Shown in pieces: positions 25,719-34,177 of a DNA stretch of 37,785 nt (position 1 is its first letter; every line of letters starts with the position of its first letter). Location of the stretch: assembly GCA_017397805.1 (NCBI GenBank), contig JAFQHW010000029.1, forward strand, positions 1 through 37,785. Direction: 5' to 3'. Position numbers and translations under genes: made by a program. This DNA comes from Clostridia bacterium. GTDB taxonomy: Bacteria; Bacillota; Clostridia; Oscillospirales; CAG-382. The notes under the pieces were generated by a model that had not been told where the DNA came from, did not search any database, and saw only the letters and a program-made list of their open reading frames with translations.

Positions 25719-26357
25719 GTGATTGTTTTGAAAACTTGTATATATAACTTGTGTGAAGGTTTTGTTGATGACGTGGCTTTGGAAGCTTGTGCCCGTTTTA
25801 TAAAAGATGGCGGCCTTGTGGCTTTCCCCACGGAAACCGTTTACGGTTTGGGGTGCAACGGATTTGATGAAGCGGCGGTGGAGAGTTTGTACGAGGCTAA
25901 AAACCGCCCCTTGGTAAAGCCTATAAGCCTTTGCGTGCACGACCTTTCCGTGGCAGAAAGCGTAGCGGTGTTTGATGATAGGGCAAGAGCGTTGTTTAAA
26001 GCTTTTATGCCCGGTCCTCTTACGGTAGTTTTACCTAAACGCCCCTGCGTGCCCGATATAGTTACCGCAGGTCTTGACAGCGTAGGTATCAGGGTGCCTT
26101 CGAACCCGATAGCCTTAAAACTTTCAAAGCTTTCGGGTGTGCCCATAGCGTTGCCTTCGGCAAATTTGTCGGGGCAGGGCGCGTTAACCGACGGGAACGA
26201 AGTGGTATCGGTTTTTGACGGCAAAATAGATGCCGTAATCAACGGGGGAAGAACGGAAAAGGGAATGGAATCAACCATAGTATCTCTGGTAGGCGAGCCG
26301 CGTATTATAAGGTGCGGCGCAATCTCTGATGAAACACTTGAACCGTATCTGAAATAA
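25719..26357 (+). CDS. L-threonylcarbamoyladenylate synthase (TsaC/Sua5, YrdC domain)
   Basis: A protein of about 210 residues that makes threonylcarbamoyl-AMP from threonine, bicarbonate and ATP, the precursor of t6A37 in ANN-reading tRNAs. YrdC-domain marks: GGLVAFPTETVYGLGCNG, YEAKNRPLVKPISLCV, RVPSNPIALKLSKLSGVP and the PSANLSG motif. It lacks the extra C-terminal Sua5 domain. The start is uncertain: GTG 25719 has the longest frame, while TTG 25728 gives the usual MKT-type N-terminus with GGTGA about 6 bases upstream. Either lies within about 12 bases of the predicted transcription start. coaE follows after 12 bases. Confidence 0.92.
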   Translation: MIVLKTCIYNLCEGFVDDVALEACARFIKDGGLVAFPTETVYGLGCNGFDEAAVESLYEAKNRPLVKPISLCVHDLSVAESVAVFDDRARALFKAFMPGPLTVVLPKRPCVPDIVTAGLDSVGIRVPSNPIALKLSKLSGVPIALPSANLSGQGALTDGNEVVSVFDGKIDAVINGGRTEKGMESTIVSLVGEPRIIRCGAISDETLEPYLK

Positions 26358-26369
26358 GGAGGAAATGGC

Positions 26370-27011
26370 TTGTATATTATAGGCTTATGCGGAAGAAGCG
26401 GCAGCGGCAAAAGCACCGTTGCAACTCTTTTGCGCCTAAGAGGAGCCGTTCAAATAGATGCTGACGAGGTTTGCCGTTACGTTTATGCCAACGATCGCGG
26501 TTGCATAGAAGAACTAAAGGCTAATTTCGGTGAAGATATATACAAAAACGGCGGCATTGACCGTCCGTTGCTTTCAAAGCGAGCTTATGAAGCCGAAAAC
26601 GGATTTAAGCTTCTGAACTCCATTGCTCACAAATATATAACCTACGAGATAGAGAACAGAATAAAGAGTTTAAAAGGTAAACGAACCGTGTTGCTTGACG
26701 CACCTTTGCTTTTTGAGGCGGGACTTGAAAAACGTTGCCACGCCGTATTGGCGGTGGTTAGCGACGATAAGCTTTCGGTAAAAAGACTTATGCGCAGAGA
26801 AGGGAAAAGCGAAGAAGAGTTGCGCCGCAGACTTGATATGCAAATATCAGCAAAAGAGCTGACACGAAGAAGCGATTTCGTTATCTTTAATAACGGCAGT
26901 CTTTCGGAGCTTAAAATAAAAACCTACCAAGCAATGCTGTACATACACTTGAAGTTAAATGCTGTAAAACGCACGAAAGGAAGGCGCTATTATGCTAAAG
27001 CTAACGGTTAA
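26370..27011 (+). CDS. coaE: Dephospho-CoA kinase
   Basis: A 213-residue P-loop kinase that performs the last step of coenzyme A synthesis. It starts MYIIGLCGRSGSGKSTVATLL with the P-loop at residues 8-15; later DADEVCRYVYA and the LDAPLLFEAGLEKRCHAVL segment typical of CoaE. TTG 26370 is the likely start, seven bases after AAGGAGG; an out-of-frame ATG at 26365 leads only to a five-codon frame. The 3' end overlaps the next gene by 20 bases, so the last residues are coded together with its ribosome site. Confidence 0.94.
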   Translation: MYIIGLCGRSGSGKSTVATLLRLRGAVQIDADEVCRYVYANDRGCIEELKANFGEDIYKNGGIDRPLLSKRAYEAENGFKLLNSIAHKYITYEIENRIKSLKGKRTVLLDAPLLFEAGLEKRCHAVLAVVSDDKLSVKRLMRREGKSEEELRRRLDMQISAKELTRRSDFVIFNNGSLSELKIKTYQAMLYIHLKLNAVKRTKGRRYYAKANG

Positions 27012-27561
27012 GTGCTTTTGTTTGCTTCTTGCGTTGACCTTTGTTTTGTGTTCGTGCACGGCAATCCAAAAAACAATGTATCCCTTGAGATACCGGGAGT
27101 TAATACTAAAATACAGCGAGCAGTACGACATCCCGAAGGATTTGCTGAGTGCTTTGATAAATGCGGAAAGCGGATTTGACCCAGAAGCAAAGTCGTCCGC
27201 GGGAGCCGTTGGTCTTATGCAGCTTTTACCCACTACCGCGGAGGAAATGGCGGGCAGAATGGGTATCGAATACAAAGAAGAAACGCTTACAGACCCCGAA
27301 ACCAACATAAGCTACGGCGCTTATTATCTGTCTTATCTTAATAAGTACGTATCTTCCGATTGGGAAACGGTATGCGCGGCTTATAATGCAGGCTTCGGCA
27401 GAGTAAGCGGTTGGCTTGCAGACGAAAGGTATTCCGATGACGGAGTAAGTCTTAAAACCATTCCCTTTGAGGAAACGAAAAATTATGTAAACAAAATAAA
27501 AAAAAGCAGAGCTAAATATTTGGAGCTTTACTTCAGCGAAGAAGGAGAAGACAGCAAATGA
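26992..27561 (+). CDS. Lytic transglycosylase (SLT domain) lipoprotein
   Basis: A 189-residue cell-envelope enzyme that would cleave peptidoglycan between MurNAc and GlcNAc. The N-terminal signal (about 1-20) ends in LCSC, a probable lipobox. The SLT domain follows: LLSALINAESGFDPEAKSS with the catalytic glutamate, SAGAVGLMQLLPTTAEEMA, and CAAYNAGFGRVSGW with the conserved AYNAG. It resembles the short secreted Slt proteins of Clostridia. ATG 26992 has GAAAGGAAGG inside the end of coaE. The stop overlaps the aminopeptidase ATG (ATGA). Confidence 0.9.
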   Translation: MLKLTVKCFCLLLALTFVLCSCTAIQKTMYPLRYRELILKYSEQYDIPKDLLSALINAESGFDPEAKSSAGAVGLMQLLPTTAEEMAGRMGIEYKEETLTDPETNISYGAYYLSYLNKYVSSDWETVCAAYNAGFGRVSGWLADERYSDDGVSLKTIPFEETKNYVNKIKKSRAKYLELYFSEEGEDSK

Positions 27562-28928
27562 CGGAAGAAATGAAGAAAAAATTACTTTATAGTGCAAAAC
27601 CATCCTACGAAACCGCAGACAGAGCAGATATATATGACTTTTGTGAAGGCTATAAATGCTTTATGGATGCGGCAAAAACCGAGAGGGAAGCGGTGGCATT
27701 TGCAAAAACGGTGGCAGAAGCTAAGGGTTTTGCTCTCTTTGACCGCAAAAAGACCTACAAGGCAGGCGATAAGGTTTATTACGTTAACCGCGACAAGAGC
27801 ATAGTTCTTGCGGTTATAGGCAGTGAAGCAATTGAAAAAGGTGCTAACATTATCGTAGCGCACGTTGACAGTCCGAGGCTTGATATAAAACAGCGTCCGT
27901 TGTACGAAGACGGCGGCTTGGCTTATTTTAAGACGCATTATTACGGCGGAGTTAAAAAATATCAATGGACTGCGATGCCCTTGGCATTACACGGTACGGT
28001 TATTAAAAGCGACGGTACGAAAATTAATATAGCCTTGGGTGACGACCGAGATGAAGGAGCGTTTTATATAAGCGACCTTATGCCGCACATAGCCAAGGAT
28101 CAAATTGACAAGCCTCTTGGGACGGCGATAACCGGCGAAGGACTTAACGTGATAGTCGGCTCTATTCCTTGTGATGAGGAAAACAACCCCATAAAGCTGG
28201 CTGTTCTTGCGGATTTGTACGAAAAATACGGTATTACGGAAAAAGATTTGATAACCGCAGAGCTTTGTGCGGTGCCCGCCGATAAGGCGAGGGATATAGG
28301 CTTGGATAAGAGCATGATAGCCGCTTACGGTCACGACGACAGAATATGTGCATACCCCTCTATGTGTGCTTTGTTTGAAGAAACGGTTCCCAAGCGTACC
28401 TGCGTATGCATTTTTGCAGACAAGGAAGAAGTGGGAAGCTACGGTGTAACGGGTATGTCGTCCGCCGCCTATAAAAACTTCCTGACGGATCTGTGCGCTA
28501 TGGATAACGCGAACTTCAATGCCTTTTGCGAGAACAGTATTTGCATTTCCGCAGACGTAGGCGGCGCTTACGATTCTTGCTACGGTGATGCCTACGACGC
28601 AAAGAACTCAGCTTATATCAACAAAGGCGTTGTTATAACTAAATATGCAGGCTCACGCGGGAAGTCCGGCACCTCTGATGCAACGGCAGAGCTTTTGGCA
28701 AGGGTTACGGGTGCTTTGGACAAAGACGGCGTTGCGTGGCAGACGGGTGAGTACGGTAAGGTGGACCAAGGCGGAGCCGGTACGGTTTCCACTGAGGTAG
28801 CATTGCTCAACATCGACGTAATAGACGTGGGCGTGCCTTTGCTTTCCATGCATTCTCCTTTTGAATTGGCTTCCAAGGCTGATATTTACGCCATGTACAA
28901 GGCAGCAAAATCGTTCTTTGCCTTATAA
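27558..28928 (+). CDS. M18-family aminopeptidase
   Basis: A 456-residue binuclear zinc aminopeptidase of the aspartyl aminopeptidase type, cytosolic, releasing N-terminal (often acidic) residues from peptides. Metal and catalytic elements: AHVDSPRLD, the glutamate pair in DKEEVGSYG, SADVGGAYD, and MHSPFELASKADIY near the C-terminus. Length fits bacterial M18 enzymes. It is coupled to the transglycosylase by an ATGA overlap and ends just before a strong terminator. A peptide-recycling role is inferred from family and context. Confidence 0.94.
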   Translation: MTEEMKKKLLYSAKPSYETADRADIYDFCEGYKCFMDAAKTEREAVAFAKTVAEAKGFALFDRKKTYKAGDKVYYVNRDKSIVLAVIGSEAIEKGANIIVAHVDSPRLDIKQRPLYEDGGLAYFKTHYYGGVKKYQWTAMPLALHGTVIKSDGTKINIALGDDRDEGAFYISDLMPHIAKDQIDKPLGTAITGEGLNVIVGSIPCDEENNPIKLAVLADLYEKYGITEKDLITAELCAVPADKARDIGLDKSMIAAYGHDDRICAYPSMCALFEETVPKRTCVCIFADKEEVGSYGVTGMSSAAYKNFLTDLCAMDNANFNAFCENSICISADVGGAYDSCYGDAYDAKNSAYINKGVVITKYAGSRGKSGTSDATAELLARVTGALDKDGVAWQTGEYGKVDQGGAGTVSTEVALLNIDVIDVGVPLLSMHSPFELASKADIYAMYKAAKSFFAL

Positions 28929-28939
28929 TTAACAGATTT

Positions 28940-28976
28940 TATCCCCCTTCATACACTGTTATGAAGGGGGATTTTT
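28940..28976 (+). terminator. Terminator of the aminopeptidase operon, containing the ribosome site of the next gene
   Basis: ATCCCCCTTCAT (28941-28952) pairs perfectly with ATGAAGGGGGAT (28961-28972) around an 8-base loop, followed by TTTT and C. The AAGGGGG in the 3' arm is also the only good ribosome site for the CDF gene starting at 28979. Confidence 0.8.
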
Positions 28977-28978
28977 CT

Positions 28979-29827
28979 ATGAAAAACAAAAGAATGTCAG
29001 TAGCTTTCATTTTGAATATCGGGTTTGCTTTTTTGGAGCTTTTCGGCGGCCTCTTCACGGGGAGTATTGCAATAATCTCCGATGCTTTTCACGATTTTTG
29101 TGATGCACTCACCATAGGAGTTTCCTATTATTTGGAAAAGAAAAGCAAAAAAACACCGGATAGCTCCCATAGTTACGGTTACAGTCGCTATTCGGTACTT
29201 GGCGCGGTTATCACTAACTGTATTCTGGTTATTGGCTCTGTGGCTGTCGTATATAACGGTGTAAGCCGCCTGTTTCACACCTCTCAAGTTTACACGGACG
29301 GTATGATATATTTTGCGATATTCGGCATAATTGCAAATACCGTTGCGGTTTATTGTACCAAAGGCGGAGATTCTTTGAATCAAAAAGCCGTAAACTTGCA
29401 TATGAGCGAGGACGTTTTATGCTGGGTAGCAATACTTATAGGCGGTATAATAATCAAATTTACGGGGTTGTACGTTATCGATGCGTTGCTGTCCTTCGGG
29501 GTTGGACTTTACGTTTTGGTAAGTGCTGCGCTGTCTTTTGGTGATATAATCGATATATTTCTGGAAAAAACTCCTAAAAACATATCGTTAAGTTTTATTA
29601 GAGATACGCTTTCCGAGATGCCGCAAATAATTGACGTGCATCATATTCACGTGCGAAGCATTGACGGGGTTACGAACAGTGCCACCATGCACGTTGTAAT
29701 CTCAAGTGCGGATATCCCCGCCCTGAAGCTTCAAATTAAGACGGCTTTGCGTAAGCTCGGCATATATCACAGCACCTTGGAGTTTGAAACTGCAGAGGAA
29801 ATGGAAGCCGAAAGCGGTGAACTGTAA
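28979..29827 (+). CDS. Cation diffusion facilitator (CDF) family exporter
   Basis: A 282-residue membrane protein that would export Zn, Co or similar divalent cations in exchange for protons. About six membrane segments fill the first 200 residues; the metal site is seen in SDAFHDFCDALTIG and later in VIDALLSFGVGL. A cytosolic C-terminal domain with HHIHVRSIDGV follows. ATG 28979 is chosen over the in-frame ATG at 28961 because GGGGG lies eight bases before it; that earlier ATG lies in the terminator stem. No separate promoter is evident, so expression may depend on read-through. Specific metal not assignable. Confidence 0.92.
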   Translation: MKNKRMSVAFILNIGFAFLELFGGLFTGSIAIISDAFHDFCDALTIGVSYYLEKKSKKTPDSSHSYGYSRYSVLGAVITNCILVIGSVAVVYNGVSRLFHTSQVYTDGMIYFAIFGIIANTVAVYCTKGGDSLNQKAVNLHMSEDVLCWVAILIGGIIIKFTGLYVIDALLSFGVGLYVLVSAALSFGDIIDIFLEKTPKNISLSFIRDTLSEMPQIIDVHHIHVRSIDGVTNSATMHVVISSADIPALKLQIKTALRKLGIYHSTLEFETAEEMEAESGEL

Positions 29828-29843
29828 GTAAATATTGCAATAT

Positions 29844-29876
29844 AAAATCCGCTCGTTATGCGAGCGGATTTTTGTC
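29844..29876. terminator. Bidirectional terminator
   Basis: AAAATCCGCTCG (29844-29855) pairs perfectly with CGAGCGGATTTT (29861-29872), with T-runs on both strands. It serves the CDF gene and the convergent GerMN operon. Confidence 0.9.
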
Positions 29877-29881
29877 ATAAA

Positions 29882-31105
29882 TTAGTGATAATCGCTTACA
29901 AAGGGTTCTCCTTCGATGGTTACTATAACCTGGTATATTTCATAATTATCAAGTAATGTCGATACAACGCAAGTAACGCCCGACTCGGTAAAAAGTCCTG
30001 CGTAAACGTGATTTCCAAAGGCTTCGTTAAGGTCGATATACGCTTTGCCGTTCTTTATTTCAAAGGAGTTCACCTTTATGTCGGAATTCCAACCGCTTTC
30101 CTTTACCAGTGCCGCTATAAGTCCGTCAATAGTGCCGTCATAGCTAACGGGGTAGGGGTATAAATCAAGCGCGTAAACGTCAAACAAGCTAATGGTTGCG
30201 TAGTGTTTGCCGTCGTCTTCTTTGCCAAAGTATGGGAATATGGATTTCCCCTTGAGCTTGTCGTCTGCAGTGATAAGCACTCTTTCGATGCCCTTGTCGC
30301 CGTAATATTCAAGCAAGGAGTTTACAACACAGCCGAAACCAAGGGATTCATCGGTAGACATAAGGTAATCGCGGCAGGTCTGATCAAGGTCTATGTGCGC
30401 CACACCGTTCATCGTATAAAAATGGTTAACGGAGGTGCCTTGCGGTAAGGCATCCAAATTTACAAGCGCGGAAATTATCCCCTCGGCAGTGCCGTCAAAG
30501 CTAATAGTTGCGGATACTAAGGCGTCGCCTTCGGGAACGTATACGGTAGTTTCCTTTTCTTCTCTTTCAAAGTTGTCAAAGGGTATCGTAGAAAGTGTGC
30601 CGTTTTCATCGTAGCCGATAAGTGCATAGCAGACTTTTCCGTTGTCGTCAACGTAGGATATACCGCGGTTGGAGAACCTTTCTCTTATATAGGTTTGTGC
30701 ACGAAAAGAGTTATCGGGTGTAAGAAGCTCAGCTTCATACAGCGCTCCGCTTGAGTACGGGTCGCCGTTTTCGTCATAAAAAACGCGAATATACTTAAAA
30801 TCCGCAACTTCTTCCGACACCGCAACCTGAACGGACGAATATACCATATTGGCGGCGTATTCTCTGTCAAGGAAGTCGGTTTCGTCTTCGATGTAAGTTG
30901 TGAAATTTACGCTTATCTCAAGCTTTGACAGGTCTTCCGATGACTCATCTGCGAAAGATACCTCGTCATAGATTGAATTATCAAAACTTTCTTCCGAATG
31001 GCTGTCGGTGCTTGTTTCTTTATCTGTGCTCGCGGTACACGAAGACATCAAAAAGCTAATAACCAATGTCAGGCATACAGCGAGCAACGCAATTTTTAGC
31101 TTCAT
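29882..31105 (-). CDS. Lipoprotein with GerMN-type repeats
   Basis: A 407-residue exported lipoprotein: signal peptide about 1-22 with lipobox MSSC (C23), a Ser/Glu/Asp-rich linker, then domains containing two GerMN-type units, seen as TAEGIISALVN...GVAHIDLDQT...GFGCVVNSLLEYYG and TIDGLIAALVK...KAYIDLNEAF...TCVVSTLLDNYE. GerMN domains occur in GerM, a lipoprotein of Bacillus sporulation and germination, and in other envelope proteins, so a spore or cell-wall role is possible but not shown. It is the last gene of the XRE-rsmA unit, five bases after rsmA, with its own AGAGGAG site. Confidence 0.82.
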   Translation of the reverse strand: MKLKIALLAVCLTLVISFLMSSCTASTDKETSTDSHSEESFDNSIYDEVSFADESSEDLSKLEISVNFTTYIEDETDFLDREYAANMVYSSVQVAVSEEVADFKYIRVFYDENGDPYSSGALYEAELLTPDNSFRAQTYIRERFSNRGISYVDDNGKVCYALIGYDENGTLSTIPFDNFEREEKETTVYVPEGDALVSATISFDGTAEGIISALVNLDALPQGTSVNHFYTMNGVAHIDLDQTCRDYLMSTDESLGFGCVVNSLLEYYGDKGIERVLITADDKLKGKSIFPYFGKEDDGKHYATISLFDVYALDLYPYPVSYDGTIDGLIAALVKESGWNSDIKVNSFEIKNGKAYIDLNEAFGNHVYAGLFTESGVTCVVSTLLDNYEIYQVIVTIEGEPFVSDYH

Positions 31106-31110
31106 TGTAT

Positions 31111-31935
31111 TTACTCCTCTTGTATATGCTTTTGGATTTTGTCCGAAATCAATGCAAGCTCTGCCACATTAAGCTCCTCGCCTCTTACGGTGGGACTGTG
31201 TGACTCCGTTATTATGCTAAGCAACGCTTCTTTGCTTAATCTGTTGCCGAAAACGGATGAAAGTGAGTTAACCAGCGTTTTGCGCCTTGTGGCAAACGCA
31301 CCCTTAACTACCTCAAAAAACGTCTTCTCACATATCGGTTTTACGGGTTTATCCTTGTATGGAATTATACTGATTACCGCCGAGTCAACCTTAGGCTTGG
31401 GTGAGAAGTTGGCAGCACCTACCTTGAAGTGCTTTACAACCTTTGCGTAATAGTTAACGGAAGCGGTAATTGCGCCGTAGCCTTCTTCTTTGGGCTTCGC
31501 CGCGAGTCTGTCAGCAACTTCCTTTTGCACCATGACCGTTATGGATTTAAAGTTGTACTTGCCTTCCAAAAGCTTCATAACTATGGGGGTGGTTATGTAG
31601 TAAGGAAGATTAGCGCAAACACAGCATTCCATTCCGCCGAATTCTGTTTCTATGATATCGTCCAAGTCGCATTTAATCACGTCCTGGTTTATCAGCTTAA
31701 AGTTGTCACAGCCTTCAAAACGGCTGTTTAAGTGAGGTATCAGCTCCTCGTCTATCTCAATGGCAACCACCTTGGGGGATATATTAAGCAACTGCTTCGT
31801 AAGGATACCCATACCCGGTCCGATTTCGATAACGCCTGTGTTTTCATCGGCACCGCAAACGGATGCTATGCGTATGGGTATGTTGTCGCTTGTCAAAAAA
31901 TTCTGCCCCAAGGCTTTTTTCTTTGTAAACTCCAT
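31111..31935 (-). CDS. rsmA: 16S rRNA dimethyladenosine transferase
   Basis: A 274-residue KsgA/RsmA enzyme that dimethylates two adjacent adenosines near the 3' end of 16S rRNA during 30S assembly. Features: KALGQNFLTS at the start, SAM-binding VIEIGPGMGILTKQL, and the catalytic NLPYYITTPI. Length is standard. ATG 31935 overlaps the stop of the upstream regulator gene (TAATG), with AAGGAT ahead, so the two are translationally coupled. Confidence 0.96.
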   Translation of the reverse strand: MEFTKKKALGQNFLTSDNIPIRIASVCGADENTGVIEIGPGMGILTKQLLNISPKVVAIEIDEELIPHLNSRFEGCDNFKLINQDVIKCDLDDIIETEFGGMECCVCANLPYYITTPIVMKLLEGKYNFKSITVMVQKEVADRLAAKPKEEGYGAITASVNYYAKVVKHFKVGAANFSPKPKVDSAVISIIPYKDKPVKPICEKTFFEVVKGAFATRRKTLVNSLSSVFGNRLSKEALLSIITESHSPTVRGEELNVAELALISDKIQKHIQEE

Positions 31936-32501
31936 TAGTTATCCTTATCAATAACGGTAAGGAATACGGCAGTGTTATCTATCGCAAACTGACCGTGAGG
32001 GATACGAGGGTCAAAGTAAATGCAGTCGCCGGCTGACAATGTAACCGTCTTTTTGCCTATGGTAACGCCAATCTTGCCCTCAAGCACGTAATTGAACTCC
32101 TGACCGTTGTGGCTTACAAGCTCAGGCGGTGTGTCGGAAACGTCTATGGTTACAAGCATCGGCTCTTTGTTTTTGTTTTTATAATTATGTGCCAACGCTT
32201 CGAATTTGTATCCCGCATATCTGTCGATGGCGATGCCCGTTCCCTTGCGGGTAACGGTATAATCAAGCATACGGGGAGTTTCTCCAATCAAAATTTCGGA
32301 TGCATCCACACCGAATATAGCGGCAACACCGTACATCATGCTTATGGGGATGTCCTTAGCGCCGTTCTCATAATCATTGTAAAGACTTATGGATATACCA
32401 AGCTTTTCTGCTACCTCGGCTTGGGAAAGGTCGAGAATATCACGCAGGTACTTTATACGCTCTGTTACCTGTTTAAGCTTATCTTCTTGCTCTTTATACA
32501 T
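31935..32501 (-). CDS. XRE-family regulator with C-terminal cupin domain
   Basis: A 188-residue DNA-binding protein. The N-terminal helix-turn-helix (about residues 13-70) reads RDILDLSQAEVAEKLGISIS and the C-terminal cupin barrel (about 110-185) has SHNGQEFNYVLEGKIGVTIG and GDCIYFDPRIPHGQF with a His-Gln-Glu metal-site pattern. Such proteins sense a small ligand through the cupin; ligand and targets are unknown here. The RBS GGAGGCG precedes ATG 32501. It heads a unit with rsmA and the GerMN gene, whose promoter lies in the 3' end of queG, so it may control its own operon (inference). Confidence 0.88.
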   Translation of the reverse strand: MYKEQEDKLKQVTERIKYLRDILDLSQAEVAEKLGISISLYNDYENGAKDIPISMMYGVAAIFGVDASEILIGETPRMLDYTVTRKGTGIAIDRYAGYKFEALAHNYKNKNKEPMLVTIDVSDTPPELVSHNGQEFNYVLEGKIGVTIGKKTVTLSAGDCIYFDPRIPHGQFAIDNTAVFLTVIDKDN

Positions 32502-32534
32502 ATAAAAACGCCTCCTAACCGGAATTATCTTGGT

Positions 32535-33362
32535 TCATTTGATTATATCACATTTACCTTTTGCCGTCAATAAGTTTTCTGATATAACATTCTTTTCTCT
32601 ATAGGAAAACGCGTATTTCTTATACTCGTTTTCTCCCATAGTGCTTATCATTTCCGCGGAAATATTTTCTATGGCATCCTCATCGAAATCCAAAAGCGGA
32701 CTGCTTACGGCTTGCTTGTTATAGGGGCATACGTTTTGACATATATCACACCCCCAAACAGTTTTCGTTTTAGCAAGGATAATTTTGTCTTCGATAGCCT
32801 TATTTTTCTTTTGTGATATGGCTGAAAGGCAAAGCTTTGTATCTATTTTATCATCGCCTATAGCGTTGTTTGGGCAAGCCTTTGTGCAAGCGTTGCAGTC
32901 GCCGCAATTCAAATCACAGTTCCTTATTTCTTCTTCAATCCTTTTAGTAAACAGAAAGCATCCGATAAATACGAAGCTTCCGTAGGTAGGGTTGATCAGC
33001 AGACTGTTTTTTCCTATAAACCCCAAACCGCATTTTGCGGCACCTTCTTTTTCAAAAATAGGGGAGTGGTCCGCAAAAGCAAACACCTTGCCGCCGCTTA
33101 TTTCTTCAAGCCGCGGCAGTAGCTTTTCCGAAAGCCTGCTGAAGTACAGGTGGTAATCGGTTATTCTGGCAAAAAGCCCCATATTATATCCGTCCGTTGG
33201 GAAAACGTTGCCCGTTTTGTAGGGCATAAGTACAAAAAGAACGGATCTTATTTGTTCCTTGGGAAGAAGGCGGCGATTTATAACCGTAAGCTTTTCAAAG
33301 TCTACTATTCCGTATTCGTAGATTTTGTTGTTTTTCAGTAATTCTTTCATCGTCATACACAT
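32535..33362 (-). CDS. Epoxyqueuosine reductase-like 4Fe-4S protein (QueG family, short form)
   Basis: A 275-residue protein with two ferredoxin-type cluster motifs, CGDCNACTKACPNNAI and CDICQNVCPYN, and the QueG-type GLGFIGKNSLLINPTYGSF segment. QueG reduces epoxyqueuosine to queuosine in the tRNA wobble base using a cobalamin. The protein is about 100 residues shorter than Bacillus QueG and lacks the C-terminal HEAT-like region that helps bind tRNA, so function is less certain. Start: ATG 33362, 33356 and 33350 are in frame, none with a clear ribosome site; the T-run of the rpsR terminator ends only about eight bases upstream. Confidence 0.75.
   Translation of the reverse strand: MCMTMKELLKNNKIYEYGIVDFEKLTVINRRLLPKEQIRSVLFVLMPYKTGNVFPTDGYNMGLFARITDYHLYFSRLSEKLLPRLEEISGGKVFAFADHSPIFEKEGAAKCGLGFIGKNSLLINPTYGSFVFIGCFLFTKRIEEEIRNCDLNCGDCNACTKACPNNAIGDDKIDTKLCLSAISQKKNKAIEDKIILAKTKTVWGCDICQNVCPYNKQAVSSPLLDFDEDAIENISAEMISTMGENEYKKYAFSYREKNVISENLLTAKGKCDIIK
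32542..32570 (-). promoter_or_regulatory. Sigma-A promoter of the XRE-rsmA-GerMN unit
   Basis: On the minus strand TTGACG (32565-32570), 17-base spacer, TATAAT (32542-32547), lying inside the 3' end of the queG-like gene. Confidence 0.78.
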
Positions 33363-33365
33363 ATA

Positions 33366-33397
33366 TGTAAAAAAGGCGGTAAAAAACCGCCTTTTAA
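33366..33397 (-). terminator. Terminator of the rpsF-ssb-rpsR operon
   Basis: AAAAGGCGGT (33371-33380) and ACCGCCTTTT (33386-33395) form a perfect 10-base stem with a 5-base loop and T-runs on the minus strand. The queG-like gene begins just beyond it. Confidence 0.85.
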
Positions 33398-33406
33398 TAT
33401 CACAAA

Positions 33407-33676
33407 TTAGTCAGAAATATAAGGAAGAAGCGCTACGTGTCTTGCACGCTTAACAGCGGTAGTAAGCTGTCTCTGATGCTTAGCACAAGTGCCGGTAACA
33501 CGTCTGGGAAGAATCTTGGAACGTTCGGAAAGGTTTCTTCTCAACTTAAAGGTATCCTTATAATCAATATGCTCTATTTTGTCAGCACAGAAAGAGCAAA
33601 CCTTTTTTCTCTTCTTAGGTCTGAAGGGCTTTTGCATTTCAGACTTAACTTCGGTTTTGTTGGTGTTGTTATCCAA
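33407..33676 (-). CDS. rpsR: 30S ribosomal protein S18
   Basis: An 89-residue S18, partner of S6 on the small-subunit platform. The core matches: [49 protein letters not shown] is recognisable in pieces, and VCSFC marks the zinc-binding form. TTG 33676 is the likely start: AAAAGGAGG lies eight bases upstream of it. The frame stays open 11 codons further to ATG 33709, but that would place the ribosome site inside the gene. A basic, charged N-terminal extension precedes the core. Four bases separate that frame from the ssb stop. Confidence 0.95.
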   Translation of the reverse strand: MDNNTNKTEVKSEMQKPFRPKKRKKVCSFCADKIEHIDYKDTFKLRRNLSERSKILPRRVTGTCAKHQRQLTTAVKRARHVALLPYISD

Positions 33677-33712
33677 AGCAATAACCTCCTTTTCAATAAT
33701 CTGTTTCATTAA

Positions 33713-34147
33713 TTAGAATGGCAACTCATCGTCTGCAGAAAGCTCTTCAAAAGAGCCTTCAGCCTTGGGTGAGCTGTAATTAGGCATCTCAGCTACGGGC
33801 GCGCCGCCAACGGGACCGTCACCTTTCTTTTCAACAAAGGAACATTCGTCCGCAACGATTTCGTAAGAGATGCGCTTTGCTCCGTTAGCATCCGTCCAAG
33901 AACGGGTCTGAAGCGAGCCGCAAACAAGAATTGGCTTACCCTTGGTGAAGAAGCGAGTTACAAACTCAGCCGTCTGTCTCCAAGCAACAATATCAAAGAA
34001 ATCGGACTGGGGCTGTTCACCGCTGCGAGAAAGGCGTCTTGCAACACCGATTCTGAAAGAAGTAACAGCAATACCGCTTTGAGTTTGTCTAAGCTCAGGG
34101 TCGGCAACTAAATGCCCCATAAGTATGATTCTGTTAAAACTTGCCAT
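33713..34147 (-). CDS. ssb: Single-stranded DNA-binding protein
   Basis: A 144-residue SSB that coats single-stranded DNA in replication and repair. The OB-fold starts NRIILMGHLVADPELRQTQS and includes FFDIVAWRQTAEFVTRFFTKG and GSLQTRSW. A short linker leads to the acidic tip ADDELPF, close to the usual DDEIPF that recruits partner proteins. ATG 34147 follows GGAGGAGC. The order rpsF-ssb-rpsR is the standard bacterial operon. Confidence 0.96.
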   Translation of the reverse strand: MASFNRIILMGHLVADPELRQTQSGIAVTSFRIGVARRLSRSGEQPQSDFFDIVAWRQTAEFVTRFFTKGKPILVCGSLQTRSWTDANGAKRISYEIVADECSFVEKKGDGPVGGAPVAEMPNYSSPKAEGSFEELSADDELPF

Positions 34148-34177
34148 AAGCTCCTCCTGCGTTTAAAACGCATAAAC

